Of a stretch of DNA of 64,000 bases, positions 25,238 to 36,641 are shown piece by piece. This DNA comes from Lycium barbarum (Eukaryota > Streptophyta > Magnoliopsida > Solanales > Solanaceae). A program made the translations under genes and the position numbers. Positions within the stretch are counted from its first letter, which is position 1, and every line of letters begins with the position of its first letter. The notes beneath the pieces are model-generated. The model was not told the origin of the DNA. It did no database searches and saw only the letters and a program-made list of their open reading frames with translations. The stretch covers positions 25,484,231-25,548,230 of the forward strand of contig NC_083344.1 in the NCBI RefSeq assembly GCF_019175385.1, given 5' to 3'.

Positions 25238-27684
25238 TCGGTGGATAGAATCATGTCTGTCAACATCACATATCATGTATGCATATAACGTGTCCCGACC
25301 CTCTATTGCGGGTCTCGGTGAATAAAGTCATCATATGCCATCCTGGCCGCCATCCCCGTATCATCATATCATCATATACTTATACATATAACGTGTCCCG
25401 GCCCGCAAGTGAGAGGGACTCGGTGAACAATGCAGAGGAGTGCGCACGATAACATACCCGGCCCGGGACTCGGTGAATAGACATATTGAGGCTTGCACGA
25501 ACAGAGTAGTGCGAAACCATATGCACATAAATCAAGACTTGATAGACAAGCATACTTACCGACACCTGAAGGCTCAGAAACAAGTTTCGGGTCAATCCGA
25601 TTTAGTATAAGAAAGTTATGAGCGTTTGAAGTACAGAACTTTCTATGAACGTTTCAGAAGCCATTTTTGGAAAATCAAAGCATCAATCATGTTAGGTACC
25701 TTTCGGATATCGTTATGGATCAAATCAAATAAAGCTTTTGGAACCATACGTACGTATCAAAATACATCATGGACTCAATGGAATAATCAAACGTGCTGTC
25801 ATTTGAAAACCAAGACATTAGTCATATCAATTATTTCTCGAATGCCATTAGGAAACATATCACATAGATCTTCGGACATCATAGATACGCATCAAACCAT
25901 ATGATGTAACTTATGGAGATCAAGAACGTTAGCCATCCTAGTGGCTCTAAGAGTAGGAATTTCTTTAAATCATACATATACGTCATTTGCTCGTTTCATA
26001 AGGATCATGCCAAAAGAAAGAAAGGGTAAGCCTTACATACCTGTTCCACGTCCAATTAGCTACGCTTATTCGTCCAATCTTGCTAGTCTACATTCAAGAG
26101 AATTGACGTAATCATTAGACTCATTATTATATACTTTGTCTTAGTTCTTCAAATGGATTCATTTATAATCTACCGAAATTTCGGCAGCATTTCCTCTGTA
26201 AATACACCATCCCCGAGAATCTAACTCGACCAATTTTATCAACAACAATCCGAGAATTCAACTCGGCCAAATTATCAACAACAATATCAACAATCACATG
26301 TCCAACTTCAACAATTATTTCAAATGCATTCTAACACTAGCAATTCTTTCTACACAATTCGACGACATTTTATTTTTATTCAACTCAATCACATATATTC
26401 AAGCTAACACCAATGATCCCACATTCAAGTATTCATCCGAAATCATTCTAACATGATTCAAGACTACTTCAAACAATTCACATAATACTCCAAACAGCCC
26501 AATCAACATACTACTTCGAAACCCTCCAAATTCAACAAGAACAATGACAACTCATTTCCTTCCTTCAATTCATGAACTATACCAATGATTCACACACTAA
26601 CAACATTATTCTTATAATTACAAGAAACCATATTAGAATCACATTAATTCCTCCAATAATTTCTCGACGATTACAACTTCATTTCAATTCATCCAACCTT
26701 CATTTTCATCATGGAATTCACAACCACAACACTCAAACTACTAAATAAAATCAATTCATTTGTTCTACACAACACAACTATATTCGGCCACCACCAACAT
26801 ACCCATATTTCATGAATTTCATCCTTTTCTACATACTACAATACTCACAATCATCCATAACACATGAAAGAAGATTGAATACATACCTTTTTTCATACAT
26901 CTCTTCACTTGGCTAGGGGTGTATGTTTGCACAAATAAATGGTTTGCTTGCTCCAACAACCACTCCATGATGTTAAGGACGTTCCAATTGGTAGAAAAGC
27001 TAGAAGAAAATAATTTTTCTTGGTCAATTTTCCATGGCTCAATTCTAGGAGCCATGGCCGAATAGCTCCCCTTTTGTTTCTTCTCCAAGTTTCTTCATCT
27101 TTCTAAAAGATGAAGATAAGTATGTCGGCCTAAATATGTTTCTTCTCCCCTTATATATATATATATATTTAAGCCCCTCAAGTAATAATATGGACACATG
27201 GCCATGGGTGGGGCCCACTCTTTATGTCACACGGCCAAAGTGGCATTTTCAAGAACTTTCAAGACTTTTGTGAAATTCACATTTTACCCCTAGCCTTCCA
27301 CAATATTACCATGAGCCACTTTGCGAATTTCCCTTTTTACCCTTAGCCTTTCTCAATATTTCCATGCCAATAATATTCATAAATAATATTCATAAACAAC
27401 TTGTTCATTAAAATAAATTTGGAAGGTAGTCTTGCCCTTAACTTCTCGCAATTATCTCGAATTATCCGAACATACAAAATACGGGCTATAACAATTAGTC
27501 CATATATCCATCACCTCAGCAACACAAGAACAACTCACAATACAATATAACAACAACAATAGGGCCAAGGTCAAGCTAAGGAATAGCTAGCATACAATAC
27601 ATCGGCGACAAGCTAGATCCTTAACTAGCAATACAGCACTTTTCTATACTTCTTCTTCTCTTCAAGTTACATATTAACGACAGC

Positions 27685-27704
27685 ATATGTACATACATAC
27701 ATAC

Positions 27705-27800
<96 letters not shown>
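27685..27800. repeat. (CATA)n followed by (TA)n microsatellite
   Basis: About ten imperfect CATA units run directly into about 37 TA units. It lies in the L3 LTR. Frames through it, such as alternating Tyr-Ile, are not genes. Confidence 0.97.
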
Positions 27801-27802
<2 letters not shown>

Positions 27803-28752
27803 TTCTCCAAAACTCCATCCACAACAACATCATATAAACACCACAAAATAGTCCAACATGGTATGACAACTAAATACGATTTCCGCCCATCTATTCGTAT
27901 GTTCTAGCTCATATAGCTTAGCTATTACTTGGATTCACTCAAATACAAATGAGGGATGAGAATTATTACCTCAAACAGTAGAAACAACACCTGAGCCAAG
28001 CTTACTTCTCCTTAAAGAATCGTTCGAATCATAATTAAAGAGGAGGAAAGGTGTAACACAATCTTTACGAACTTTCCGAGGGGTGAAATCTTGGAGGGGT
28101 GGTAAGGGAATCCTTAGAAAGTATTTAGGAGTGTTTTGGGTCTGATTTAGGCAAGAAAGGAGTTAAAATAAAGTGGAACCATTTAAATAAGATCTGAATG
28201 TCTCCACCGCCTTAAGTGGGTCCCAAATGGGATGCCTGCGCAGTCTTGTGAAAACACGAGTATCTCTCTACTCACATGTTGTATCAATGAACAGTTTAAT
28301 GCGTTGAAAACTAGACTCGTAGACATTTGATATGGTAGGTGGTTCACCCTGTAAATCTAAGTGTATTGGGAGAAAAGCGCAATGACATCTAACCCAAATT
28401 TCAGTAAAATTATTAGCGTAACTTGCGATAACTTTTTCTGACTTTTGTTTTACAACTTGCTTGACTTCAAAACATAACATATGAATATCATACGGTTCAA
28501 AAACCTCATAACTCAACCTTTTATCATATTAAGTACTCCTAGTACTACCTAATAGTACAGGTTATAAAATTGGCCCATACCTCCAATGTACAGTCGTATG
28601 TCACTCCATAAGTTAGGAAATTAAATTGAAACTTATTATTTTTTATTCTCTTAACCTCTAACCCTTTCAATACTTTCTTATCTTATAACCTCCTATCTAA
28701 TCTTGTTCTCCGAGCTTACGTCGACTAACTTACGCGTAATTTACAGTATTAA

Positions 28753-29542
28753 AATACGAGATTGAACAAAAAGAGTTGGGAACTAGAGTGGAGCTTAGTA
28801 CAACTTTTCACCCTCAAACCAATAGCCTGTCCAAGCTGATTATTCAGGTTCTCGAGGATATGTTACGAGCCTATGTGATTGATTTTAGTGGTTATTAGGA
28901 TCAGTTTCTATTGTTGGCGGAGTTTCCTTATAACAACAGTTACCATTCGAGTATTGAGATGGCACCATTTGAGGCATTGTATGGTAGGAGGTGTCATTCC
29001 CCAGTTGGTTGGTTTGATGCTTTTGAGGTTAATCCTTGGGGTGTATACTTGTTGAGGGATAAGGTGAAGTTGATTCAGGAAAGACTTCTCATGGCTTAGA
29101 GTTGGAAAAAGAGCTATGCGGACCAAAAGGTTCTTGATTTGGAGTTCATGGTTCGAGAGAGTGTTCTGTTGAAGGTTTCACCTATGAAGGGTGTGATAAG
29201 GTTTGGGAAGAAAGGGAATTTGAGTCTTCAGTTTATTGGTCTATTTGAGATTGTTCAACGCATTAGGAAGGTCGCTTACGAGTTGGCTTAACCTCCGAGT
29301 CTTTCAGGTGTTCACCTAATTTTTCATGTTTAGATACTAAAGAAGTACCATCCGGATGGTTCTCATATGATTCGGTGGGATTCGGTGTCGCTTGATCATA
29401 ATGTAGCTTTTGAGGAAGAGCCGATAGACATCTTGGATAGACAAGTTCAGAAGTTGAGATCGAAAGAAATAGCTTTAGTGAAAGTGCAGTGGAGACATCG
29501 TCCTGTTGAGAAGGCTACTTGGGAGACCGATTCTAATATGTG
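28753..29542 (+). pseudogene. Gypsy G1 pol remnant (integrase)
   Basis: One frame on the plus strand shows integrase core and C-terminal motifs: KELGTRVELSTTFHPQTN, then EMAPFEALYGRRCHSPVGW, then the GKKGNLS...FIG segment and VEKATWE near the end. Several in-frame stops interrupt it (for example near 28898, 29097 and 29290). The 5' side is cut at 28747 by element L3, so the rest of G1 must lie left of the window. It is followed by the G1 3' LTR. Confidence 0.85.
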
Positions 29543-30619
29543 ATATACATATCTTTAGCTTTTTGAGAATCCAGGTATCTTTCTATCTTTTGTCGTTCGA
29601 GGACAAACGCTATTTTTACTAGTATCTAATGTAACGACTCGCTTAGTCATTTTGAGCTTTTATCTTTATTTTCCCCAAAATACCCCTCCGGTAGTTTCAA
29701 TTCGGTATTTATGACCTGCGAGGATGGGTGACGCGGTTCCTGAGGTAAGCGGGCAGATTTGTTTTTGGTTTAGGTGAAATTTCAGTTTTCTAAGTTAGGG
29801 AAATGGAGATGTTTGACAAGAGTCAATGTTACACCTCGAAAAAAATTGTGTCGTTTGCGTTGTAAGTAAACTAACGTAAGCTCGGAGAGGTCATGGAACC
29901 CTTATGAGGCTAAATAATACTCTTAACAAGTGTTAAGCAAGTATCTAAAGGTTCCGGGATCAAGCAAATCGAAGAAAATAAGTTTGTCGAAAATTTGGAA
30001 AAAGTTGATAGAATTTTGGGTCCATTTTGGAGGGGTATATCTCCTATTATATTAGGAGTTTTAAGGTATTTCAAAATCCTAAAATGAACCTCGTCGAGTC
30101 TAGTTTCCAACGCAACAAACCTCTTGTCGATATGACATCGGAGTAGAGAACTATGGGCGTTACAATTTAGACTGACAGAGTAGAAACGTGCACTACAGTA
30201 GCCGCGCTGCTACAGTACTGCTACAGTGCCACCGACTTTACCCACCTATAAAAGGGTCAAGAACCCATTTTTTTCACCAAAAAAAATCAAATCAAAGGTA
30301 GCACACACAAAGGGCAATTATGTCATAAAAAGTTGAGGGATTGAAGTGATTTTGGTTAACCGAGGCTCGGGTAGCGTATAGTTATGGTTCTAGTATTGTT
30401 TTGCGCTGGATTTTTGCGTGAATTCAAAGTGGATATTGAAGATATTGTTGTCTTAACAATAATAAGGTATGAATCTCTCCTTATTAATATTACTTTTGGT
30501 TTATTCACGAAGATAAAGTCGTTAAATAATCGTATAGCGGGTTGGTTAGTTGTGAAAATTGGAAAACGTCATGAGTGATATTTTATGGTACATATTGGTG
30601 TCGGAAATGATGTTATTGT

Positions 30620-30653
<34 letters not shown>

Positions 30654-31181
30654 GGTTGCTGAATCATAATTTCGGGCTAGGCATATAAGCAGGGGAGATG
30701 CTGCCGAAATTTCGATAGATTCTAGAAAGATTTTGTCACGACCCAAACCCCGTGGGCCGCGACTGGTACCCTAACTGGGTACCCATACGTACCTACCTGA
30801 TCGAATTCGAACCATACAAATTTTTTTTTTTTTTTTGTGTTTCAAAACAGAAGTACAGAAGTAGGCCGATACAAGTACGGCACGCGCGTAACATACGTAT
30901 ATATATACATATATACCTGAACATACAGATATTTACAAGTAAGCCGATAAGGCTAACATACAGACGAAACCCGTAACCCACACATCTATCTACAGGCCTC
31001 TACAGACATACAGAATCATATGACGGGACAGGGCCCCGCCGTACTCAGAATATACAGACATACGGAGTACACAAAGACAGAAGATATATATACCAAAGAT
31101 ATATGCTCCGAGTCAAAGGAGCTCTTCAAGTAGCAGAGTCGGAAACCTACGCGGGCGGCGTATCACCTGGTGCGTCTGTAC

Positions 31182-31238
31182 CTGCGGGCATGTAGCGCAG
31201 CCCCCGAAGAACGGGGGTCAGTACGGAAAATGTACCGA
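31182..31238 (-). promoter_or_regulatory. Triple-hairpin block in LARD 3' LTR
   Basis: The stems are TCGGTAC/GTACTGA (one G-U), CCCCC/GGGGG around a GTTCTTC loop, and CTGCG/CGCAG around CTACATGCC. The same block is repeated at 37092-37148. Confidence 0.75.
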
Positions 31239-32567
31239 GTATGTAAAGCAGAAACGTAACGGATATAAACATAGTCCGAACTAGAGTCGCAGAAATATAA
31301 CGGGCAAAATCATAAGTCAAACTGACGGACAGAGTTATGATCCAGACAGACATACAGAATCGTGTTACACACAAGTGGACAGAATTATAGTTCGGACAGA
31401 CAGACGAAATCATAAGACGGACAGACGAGCAGAATCTGAATCCATACGGACATACAGAAGCAGAAGCCATACGGACAAACAGAAATAGTCGTAACATAGA
31501 CGGACAGACAGACAGTAGTATGACGGACAGAATTATGCATGCAGAGTAGCACAGAGTCATACAAAATCATACAAAGGCGTGTGCTTTATAAATACAGATG
31601 GCACACGCATATATTCATACAGATCCCGGCCCTGTCTGGGGGCGCGGTAACAGAACCCGGCCCTCTTAGTACGGGACGCGGTGGACAGACAGAATCAAAT
31701 CAGATCATATGCCATCCTGGCCGCCATCCCCATACACAGATCATACAGACATACAGATCCCGGCCCGTACGCCGAGGGACGCGGTGAACAATGCAGAGAA
31801 ATATGCACGATAACAGAACCTGGCCCGGGTCGCAGTGAAAGAATGCATTGAGACAGACACGAATCGATAAATGAGAAACCACCTACCTACAGACTCAACA
31901 TACAGACTCGATCAAACTGAAGGGGTGCCAAACGGCGAGCCAAAATCAGAATATCCAGATAATATGCATAGTACGCGCCTATATCCTAGTTGGGAAGGCA
32001 CGACAGATTATCATCAGAATGGGATTCTCGGATGTCCAGAAATCATATTGTATAAACTACACAAAAATAGCCATAATATACATAAAATAATAGTTCAGAA
32101 ATTTTTGGAGAAAATCGGACCAAAACAGATGTATTTTAAAATCGTACCGGAAGTATCGGGCCTTGTGGGCCCACCTCGGACCAATCCGAGGCTACATGCG
32201 TAAATTATGGATAATTGACCTTATGAGGTCACCCATACTCATGCGGAAGTGTTCCGACTCCGTTTGGGGAAATTTTGTACAAAATCTCACTTTAAGGGCT
32301 ATTTGTAAGAAAATAGGTTCAATTGAATTGAAGGAATTGGAGCGGTTTTCCGTCTCGAATTCCGGGGAACAGAGTCGGACTTAAGGCTCGCGGCCGAGCC
32401 TACCACATCCAGAACATGCCTAGGAACGTAAAGAAGTGCTTCACATACCTCGATGGCGCCTTAAGCTCGCTTGGCGTCACTCCAAATTTCGTCCAAAATC
32501 TGGAAATGGTCAAGTTTACCATTTGGTTAGTTTCATTCTTTCAATATTCCAACTTTACACATACTTG

Positions 32568-32604
32568 CCTACCGAAATTTCGGCAGCATTTCCTCTGTAT
32601 ATAC
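32568..32604 (-). promoter_or_regulatory. Putative core promoter block of LARD 3' LTR
   Basis: On the minus strand a TATATAC box is followed by GAGGAAATGCTGCC and the palindrome CCGAAATTTCGG. The same order occurs in LTRs B, C, D, E and F. The donor-like site lies 118 nt further on. Confidence 0.6.
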
Positions 32605-33845
32605 GACATCCCCGAGACTTAGCTCGGCTTACTTTATCAACACAACAACCCAGAGGAGACATCCAAACAACAACAAACATCAATAAACACTAAATCATAC
32701 GCTATGGCATTATTAGCCATCTTTCGACACAACGAATCATCTTTCGTTTCAAACTTACATTTCCAACCAAAACTTATTATTTTCATATCCATCATCCATC
32801 AAAATCATTACGACACACATCGGAGGCATCCATACCATGTTCACATAATATTCACAAGATACGCAAACGTTCAACTTTCTATCAAATCACTATCTTTCCT
32901 AACTTTCAACATACGAGTTCATAAACACACTTTCATATTCCGAGTTCATTATCATCAATCTACTTCACAAAGCCATAACACAATTAACATACAACAAAAA
33001 TCAAATTCACATTCCATACTACACATAGTACCACACGGCCAACATACTATATTTTCCAACTCCCACTAATTCATCCCACTTTCCTTTCTAATACAATTTC
33101 CACCATACAACAACTAAATTACAACATGAACTCAAATCATTCAAAACATGTGACTCATACCCACCTATTCGGCCAACACCCCTTTGATCCCACACACAAA
33201 ATTGCCATATTTTTCATTCATTCACACATACTACAACATACATACATCATTTTTAACACAACAAAAGCATGAAATCCTTACCTTTCTTCAAGTTCTTCAC
33301 TTGGAGGATGAAATTGTTTTCTTACCACAATCTTTATATCAACTTGTAGAGAATCTTGTGCTTAGCAATAATCTCTCAAGAGATGAACTCTTTAAACCAA
33401 AGGATTGGCTTCAAAAAAAAAAATTTCTTTCTTTTCTTTCCTTTTTTTTTTCTCCAAAACCCGAACCCTCTCCTTTTTTTTTTTTTTTTTTTTGATCTTG
33501 TTTCTTGAATGATCTTGTGATAAGGATGTATATATATTTATCACATGGTAATTATATAACAACCATGGGCTTGGGATATGCCTTGTGGCCGGTTGGGCCA
33601 TTCCCAATTGGGCCTCTTTTCTTTTTTTTTTTTTTTTTTTTTGAGCCCACTTGGCTAATTTTTTTTTGTAATTCATGGAACAAGTTTCCAAAATTCCAAT
33701 TTTGCCCTTGGCCACCTTTCGTAATTCCATCCCATTGAATTCATAACTCACACATTCATACCAAGTAATGTCCAATAGTGGCCTTATTCATCACAAGTCA
33801 ATTTATCTTGAACTTTCCGAATGAACAAAAATGTCGGATGTAACA

Positions 33846-33863
33846 TCCTCCCCCCCTTTAAAA
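33846..33863 (-). other. Polypurine tract of the LARD element
   Basis: The minus strand reads AAAGGGGGGGAGGA directly before the TGTTACATCC start of the 3' LTR. Confidence 0.85.
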
Positions 33864-34204
33864 ACATTCGACCTCGAATGTTAAATTGATCTTACGGGGC
33901 ATCTTACTACTTCGGGAGGGTTCTCTTTATAGCCGTCCTTCACCGACTTTCCGACATGGCTTCTTTACCATCCTTATGGGGTAATTTATTTTATTTTTTT
34001 CATCCCTGATTCAAATACCATTATATTATATCTTCTCATACCCCACATAATCATCGGACCATAAACTATTTTCTCGTGACGGACGAACGCTTTCCAGACA
34101 TCATAGTCCATCTCGTTTCTTGTTATACTCCTGAGATTCCTACCGCAATTTCGTAATCCCACTTCATACCAGACACTTCTTACCAACAGGTTCAGGACTA
34201 GGAC

Positions 34205-34585
34205 CGGACGCGTCGAAGCATATCGGACGGATTCGTAATCGGAAGCAGACATGCCAAACTATGGCGGATAGATTCATAATCAAAAGAAGAGATACGGAAG
34301 TATGTCAGACAGATCTGAGATCAGAGTCAGATGTATAAAAAGGTATCGGACGGATTTCGAAATCGGAATCAGGCTTACAGAAATGTATCATACAGAGTCG
34401 CACTTAGAATCAGACATGCGGAGATGTATCAGACAGATGCGTGATCACAATTAGACGTACAGAGGCACACCAGACGGATTTATGTCCGGAGTCAGAAATA
34501 CAGAGGTGTGTCAGACAGATTCGTAATCGGAGTTAATCGTACAGAGATATGTCAGACAGAAACGTATTCGGAGTCAATCATACAA
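34205..34585. repeat. Degenerate tandem array of about 61 bp, about six copies
   Basis: The phrase CAGACRGATTCGTAATCGGAG (degenerate) recurs at roughly 60-bp steps, alternating with ACAGAGRTRTGTCAGACAG. Copies differ from each other far more than the two LTRs do, so the array is older than this insertion and is inherited within the family. Confidence 0.75.
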
Positions 34586-34946
34586 ATCGTCTTGGGTGTC
34601 GCTTATCGACTCTTTCAAAGATTCTGCTTACTCGCTTTACTTATCTCTCTCCTTCCCTACTATTCATACTCTCTTTCCTTTTACAACCATCGCCATACCA
34701 GACTAACTTATGATGTAATTGGGCTTTTTCTATCCCCTGACAACATTCGGGTCGTCGCTGACTGTTATCCGGATTCGCTAAGTTTTCCGAGTGGTATCGC
34801 ACCTTTCCTTTTTGCCCATTTAACCCGCGTCGGTCTGTGTGGTATCTGTAAAGGCGCTAATTACTCCATACATTCTCTTTTCCTTTAGATTACCCCAAGC
34901 TTTCATTTATATCAGTCATACCTACACTTGTGCAAAACTTTGCATT

Positions 34947-35012
34947 ACTTCCCAGGGGGTCACCCATCCCAGAATTGCTCTGGCCTGAGCACGCTTAACT
35001 CCGAAACTTTCA
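34947..35012 (-). other. 5S-rRNA-derived segment with Pol III internal promoter blocks
   Basis: On the minus strand (element sense) the segment reads TCGGAGTTAAGCGTGCT, then a variable centre, then GGGATGGGTGACCCCCTGGG and AAGT. These match the box A, intermediate element and box C of plant 5S rRNA in correct order and spacing. The 5' third and the 3' end of 5S are missing, so it is not a functional 5S gene. Cassandra TRIM elements are known to carry 5S-derived sequence in their LTRs; here it sits in the interior of a large element, between the acidic frame and the 3' LTR. Confidence 0.85.
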
Positions 35013-35774
35013 TGCATTTCGACGCGTTAGGGCAGATATAATTTCGTCGATCGCCCCGCACGACCTTTGTCACGTAATTTTAGAGCAAATCGGGGTCTTC
35101 GCAAATTTTTGTAGCGGGTCCCACCCCCGGCTAAGTCGTACCACTACCATGTCGCCTTTCTGAATCTTAAACATTCACTTTCATACACATATACATATGA
35201 TTACAGATAACCCACGGATTTAAGTCTTCGTCACACGAATTCCGCCTCCAAATAATCGGTGGAATCTGATAAAATGTCACCGCAAGGTGTTCTTCGGCCA
35301 CCGACAGAAGGAACTAAAGTCTGACAAGTATCGCGGGACCGTTTTGTACTTAATCTACATGTTTACCTCCATATCCCTGGAAAATTTTGGGCAGAGTTTC
35401 CTCTATATTTCTTACTATCTGGAACCTGTACACCAGAAATACCAGCCATGCCGCACAGGGCTAACACAGATATACTCACATACATATCATATCATGTCGT
35501 ATCGCAGCCACACGGGGCTGATAACTTCAAATAAGAATTATAACGCCGTCGACACCTACCACACGTGCCCCACTCAAATGGCATCGGAGGCACTTTCCTG
35601 TTTACTTCCATCCAGGATTTCCAAAATCACTCTGACGGTGGGGACATTTAGTCGCCCTTGTCTTGGGTCACTAGATCTCTAATTCCTTTAAATTTCCGTC
35701 GTCTTCATAGAACAACGTCTTACAAATATCATACACACATAGGAAGTTCTAAAAACTCATGCACTTATAAATAA

Positions 35775-36356
35775 TCAATATCGAGTCTGACCTGGGGAGC
35801 TGCCGTGAGAGGTATGTCCACTATCATCCACGTCTGCCTGCTCCCTACCTATGCGGTCTCCATTATCACTCGCATCCGAATCGGAGGGGTATGGACGATC
35901 AGACAAATCCCGGCCCACTGGTGACCCAGGCCAAGAACAGGAGAAATCCATAGCACTCTCCGAAGTGGCCGGGCTATCAAGGTTCTCCCTAATAATAAGA
36001 GCTGGTGCATACTTGAAAATCTCCTCCCGCGTCATCCCAGAAGAATGCTCCGAAGGGCCTGCCTCATGACTATCCTCCTCCTCGGAGGTAAGAAGCTCCG
36101 GAGGGGTCATCGCCAAATCCTCCGAGATATCTGTATCGTAGCCATCCTCCACGGGATCCTCTGCTCCAGGGTTCGGAGACTCTGGAGGAGTCGTAGATGG
36201 GTCCTCCGACGGATCCGTATCGTAGCTATCCTCCGGGGAATCCTCCGAAGGACCCTTCTCGATCGAGTAACTGGGGCCCTGCCTACTCGGCCCCGGTGAC
36301 AGCCTGGGGGCCTTCTTAGCACCCCCATCCTCATCGTCGGAAGCCGTCCTCTTCAT
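35775..36356 (-). CDS. Acidic Ser/Pro-rich 193-aa protein of the LARD element, function unknown
   Basis: The Met at 36356 opens a 193-codon frame that starts about 270 nt after the primer site, where gag would start. The N-terminus MKRTASDDEDGGAKKAPRL resembles a bipartite nuclear import signal. Residues about 35-90 contain two imperfect repeats built around DSYDTDPSED and DGYDTDISED, each followed by TPPE. The rest is rich in Ser, Asp, Glu, Pro and Gly, and the chain looks disordered. I see no zinc knuckle, capsid core, protease or RT motif. Sequence composition here is GC-richer than the flanks. It may be a real accessory protein, a remnant of a gag N-terminus, or an untranslated frame. Its length and lack of stops in a degenerate setting favour selection. 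Confidence 0.6.
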   Translation of the reverse strand: MKRTASDDEDGGAKKAPRLSPGPSRQGPSYSIEKGPSEDSPEDSYDTDPSEDPSTTPPESPNPGAEDPVEDGYDTDISEDLAMTPPELLTSEEEDSHEAGPSEHSSGMTREEIFKYAPALIIRENLDSPATSESAMDFSCSWPGSPVGRDLSDRPYPSDSDASDNGDRIGREQADVDDSGHTSHGSSPGQTRY

Positions 36357-36624
36357 TCTTCACCAACCTGCAATCACCTGCAAGGAGCGGGTCAGATACA
36401 TTTCCCCCAAATACCGACACTTCTGCTCTTTGGAGCCTCGCTGTAGGTACAACAATTCGCAAGGGAGAATCATCCTAATCATACCGCTTTATCGCACGAT
36501 CTAAGAATCCAAAGAAGGGTAACATCCTAAATGCCCTGTAGCTTCCTGTTTATAGATGTGGTGCACAACACATCGATAAACAAGACTCTACTAGACACGG
36601 CCTGTAGACATACCGAGGACTAAC

Positions 36625-36637
36625 CGCTCTGATACCA
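36625..36637 (-). other. Primer binding site of the LARD element
   Basis: The minus strand reads TGGTATCAGAGCG, matching the Met-tRNA primer at 12 of 13 bases, four bases from the LTR at 36642. The leader motif AAGACTCTACTAGACACG lies at 36582-36599. Confidence 0.9.
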
Positions 36638-36641
36638 CTTT

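Larger units (their letters stand above)
21230..27493 (-). mobile_element. Solo LTR D, TSD ATTAG, itself split by solo LTR C
   Basis: It starts TGTCACACCC at 21230 and ends GGCTATAACA at 27493, flanked by ATTAG at 21225-21229 and 27494-27498. Without the nested C unit it is about 2.97 kb. Its minus strand starts TGTTATAGCCCG, so it belongs to the same family as B and C in the opposite direction. The minus sense holds the promoter block (26171-26199), the donor-like site (26029-26042) and the hairpin block (21631-21688). Confidence 0.92.
19907..28747 (-). mobile_element. Element L3, 5' LTR, split by solo LTRs D and C
   Basis: The plus strand runs from TATCACGCCCC (a mutated TGTCACGCCCC) to GCGTAATTTACA at 28747, where decayed G1 pol begins. 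Removing solo LTR D and one TSD copy leaves about 2.57 kb. It carries a donor-like site (21007-21020, minus), a partly eroded hairpin block (20436-20496) and a CATA/TA microsatellite. No genes were found. Confidence 0.75.
30734..33845 (-). repeat. LARD element, 3' LTR
   Basis: The plus strand runs TGTCACGACCC to GGATGTAACA. It is the same length as the right LTR. I count four substitutions between them (equivalent to 31045, 33203, the T-tract near 33495 and 33564) plus run-length changes in A/T tracts. It carries the promoter block (32568-32604), donor-like site (32438-32450) and hairpin block (31182-31238). Open frames duplicated in both LTRs have no recognisable domain. Confidence 0.95.

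Noticed and set aside
27621..27869. Tyr-Ile repeat frame
   Set aside because: Translation of a TA microsatellite in an LTR.
31147..33495. Series of open frames of 60-137 aa, repeated at 37057-39417
   Set aside because: They lie inside the LARD LTRs, overlap each other on both strands, have no domain, and are identical only because the LTRs are young.
33392..33775. Lys-rich 127-aa frame
   Set aside because: Made by T-rich homopolymers in the LARD LTR; run lengths differ between the two LTRs and would shift the frame.
34947..35012. Functional 5S rRNA gene
   Set aside because: The 5' third and 3' end are missing and the central part is diverged; only the promoter-like core remains.
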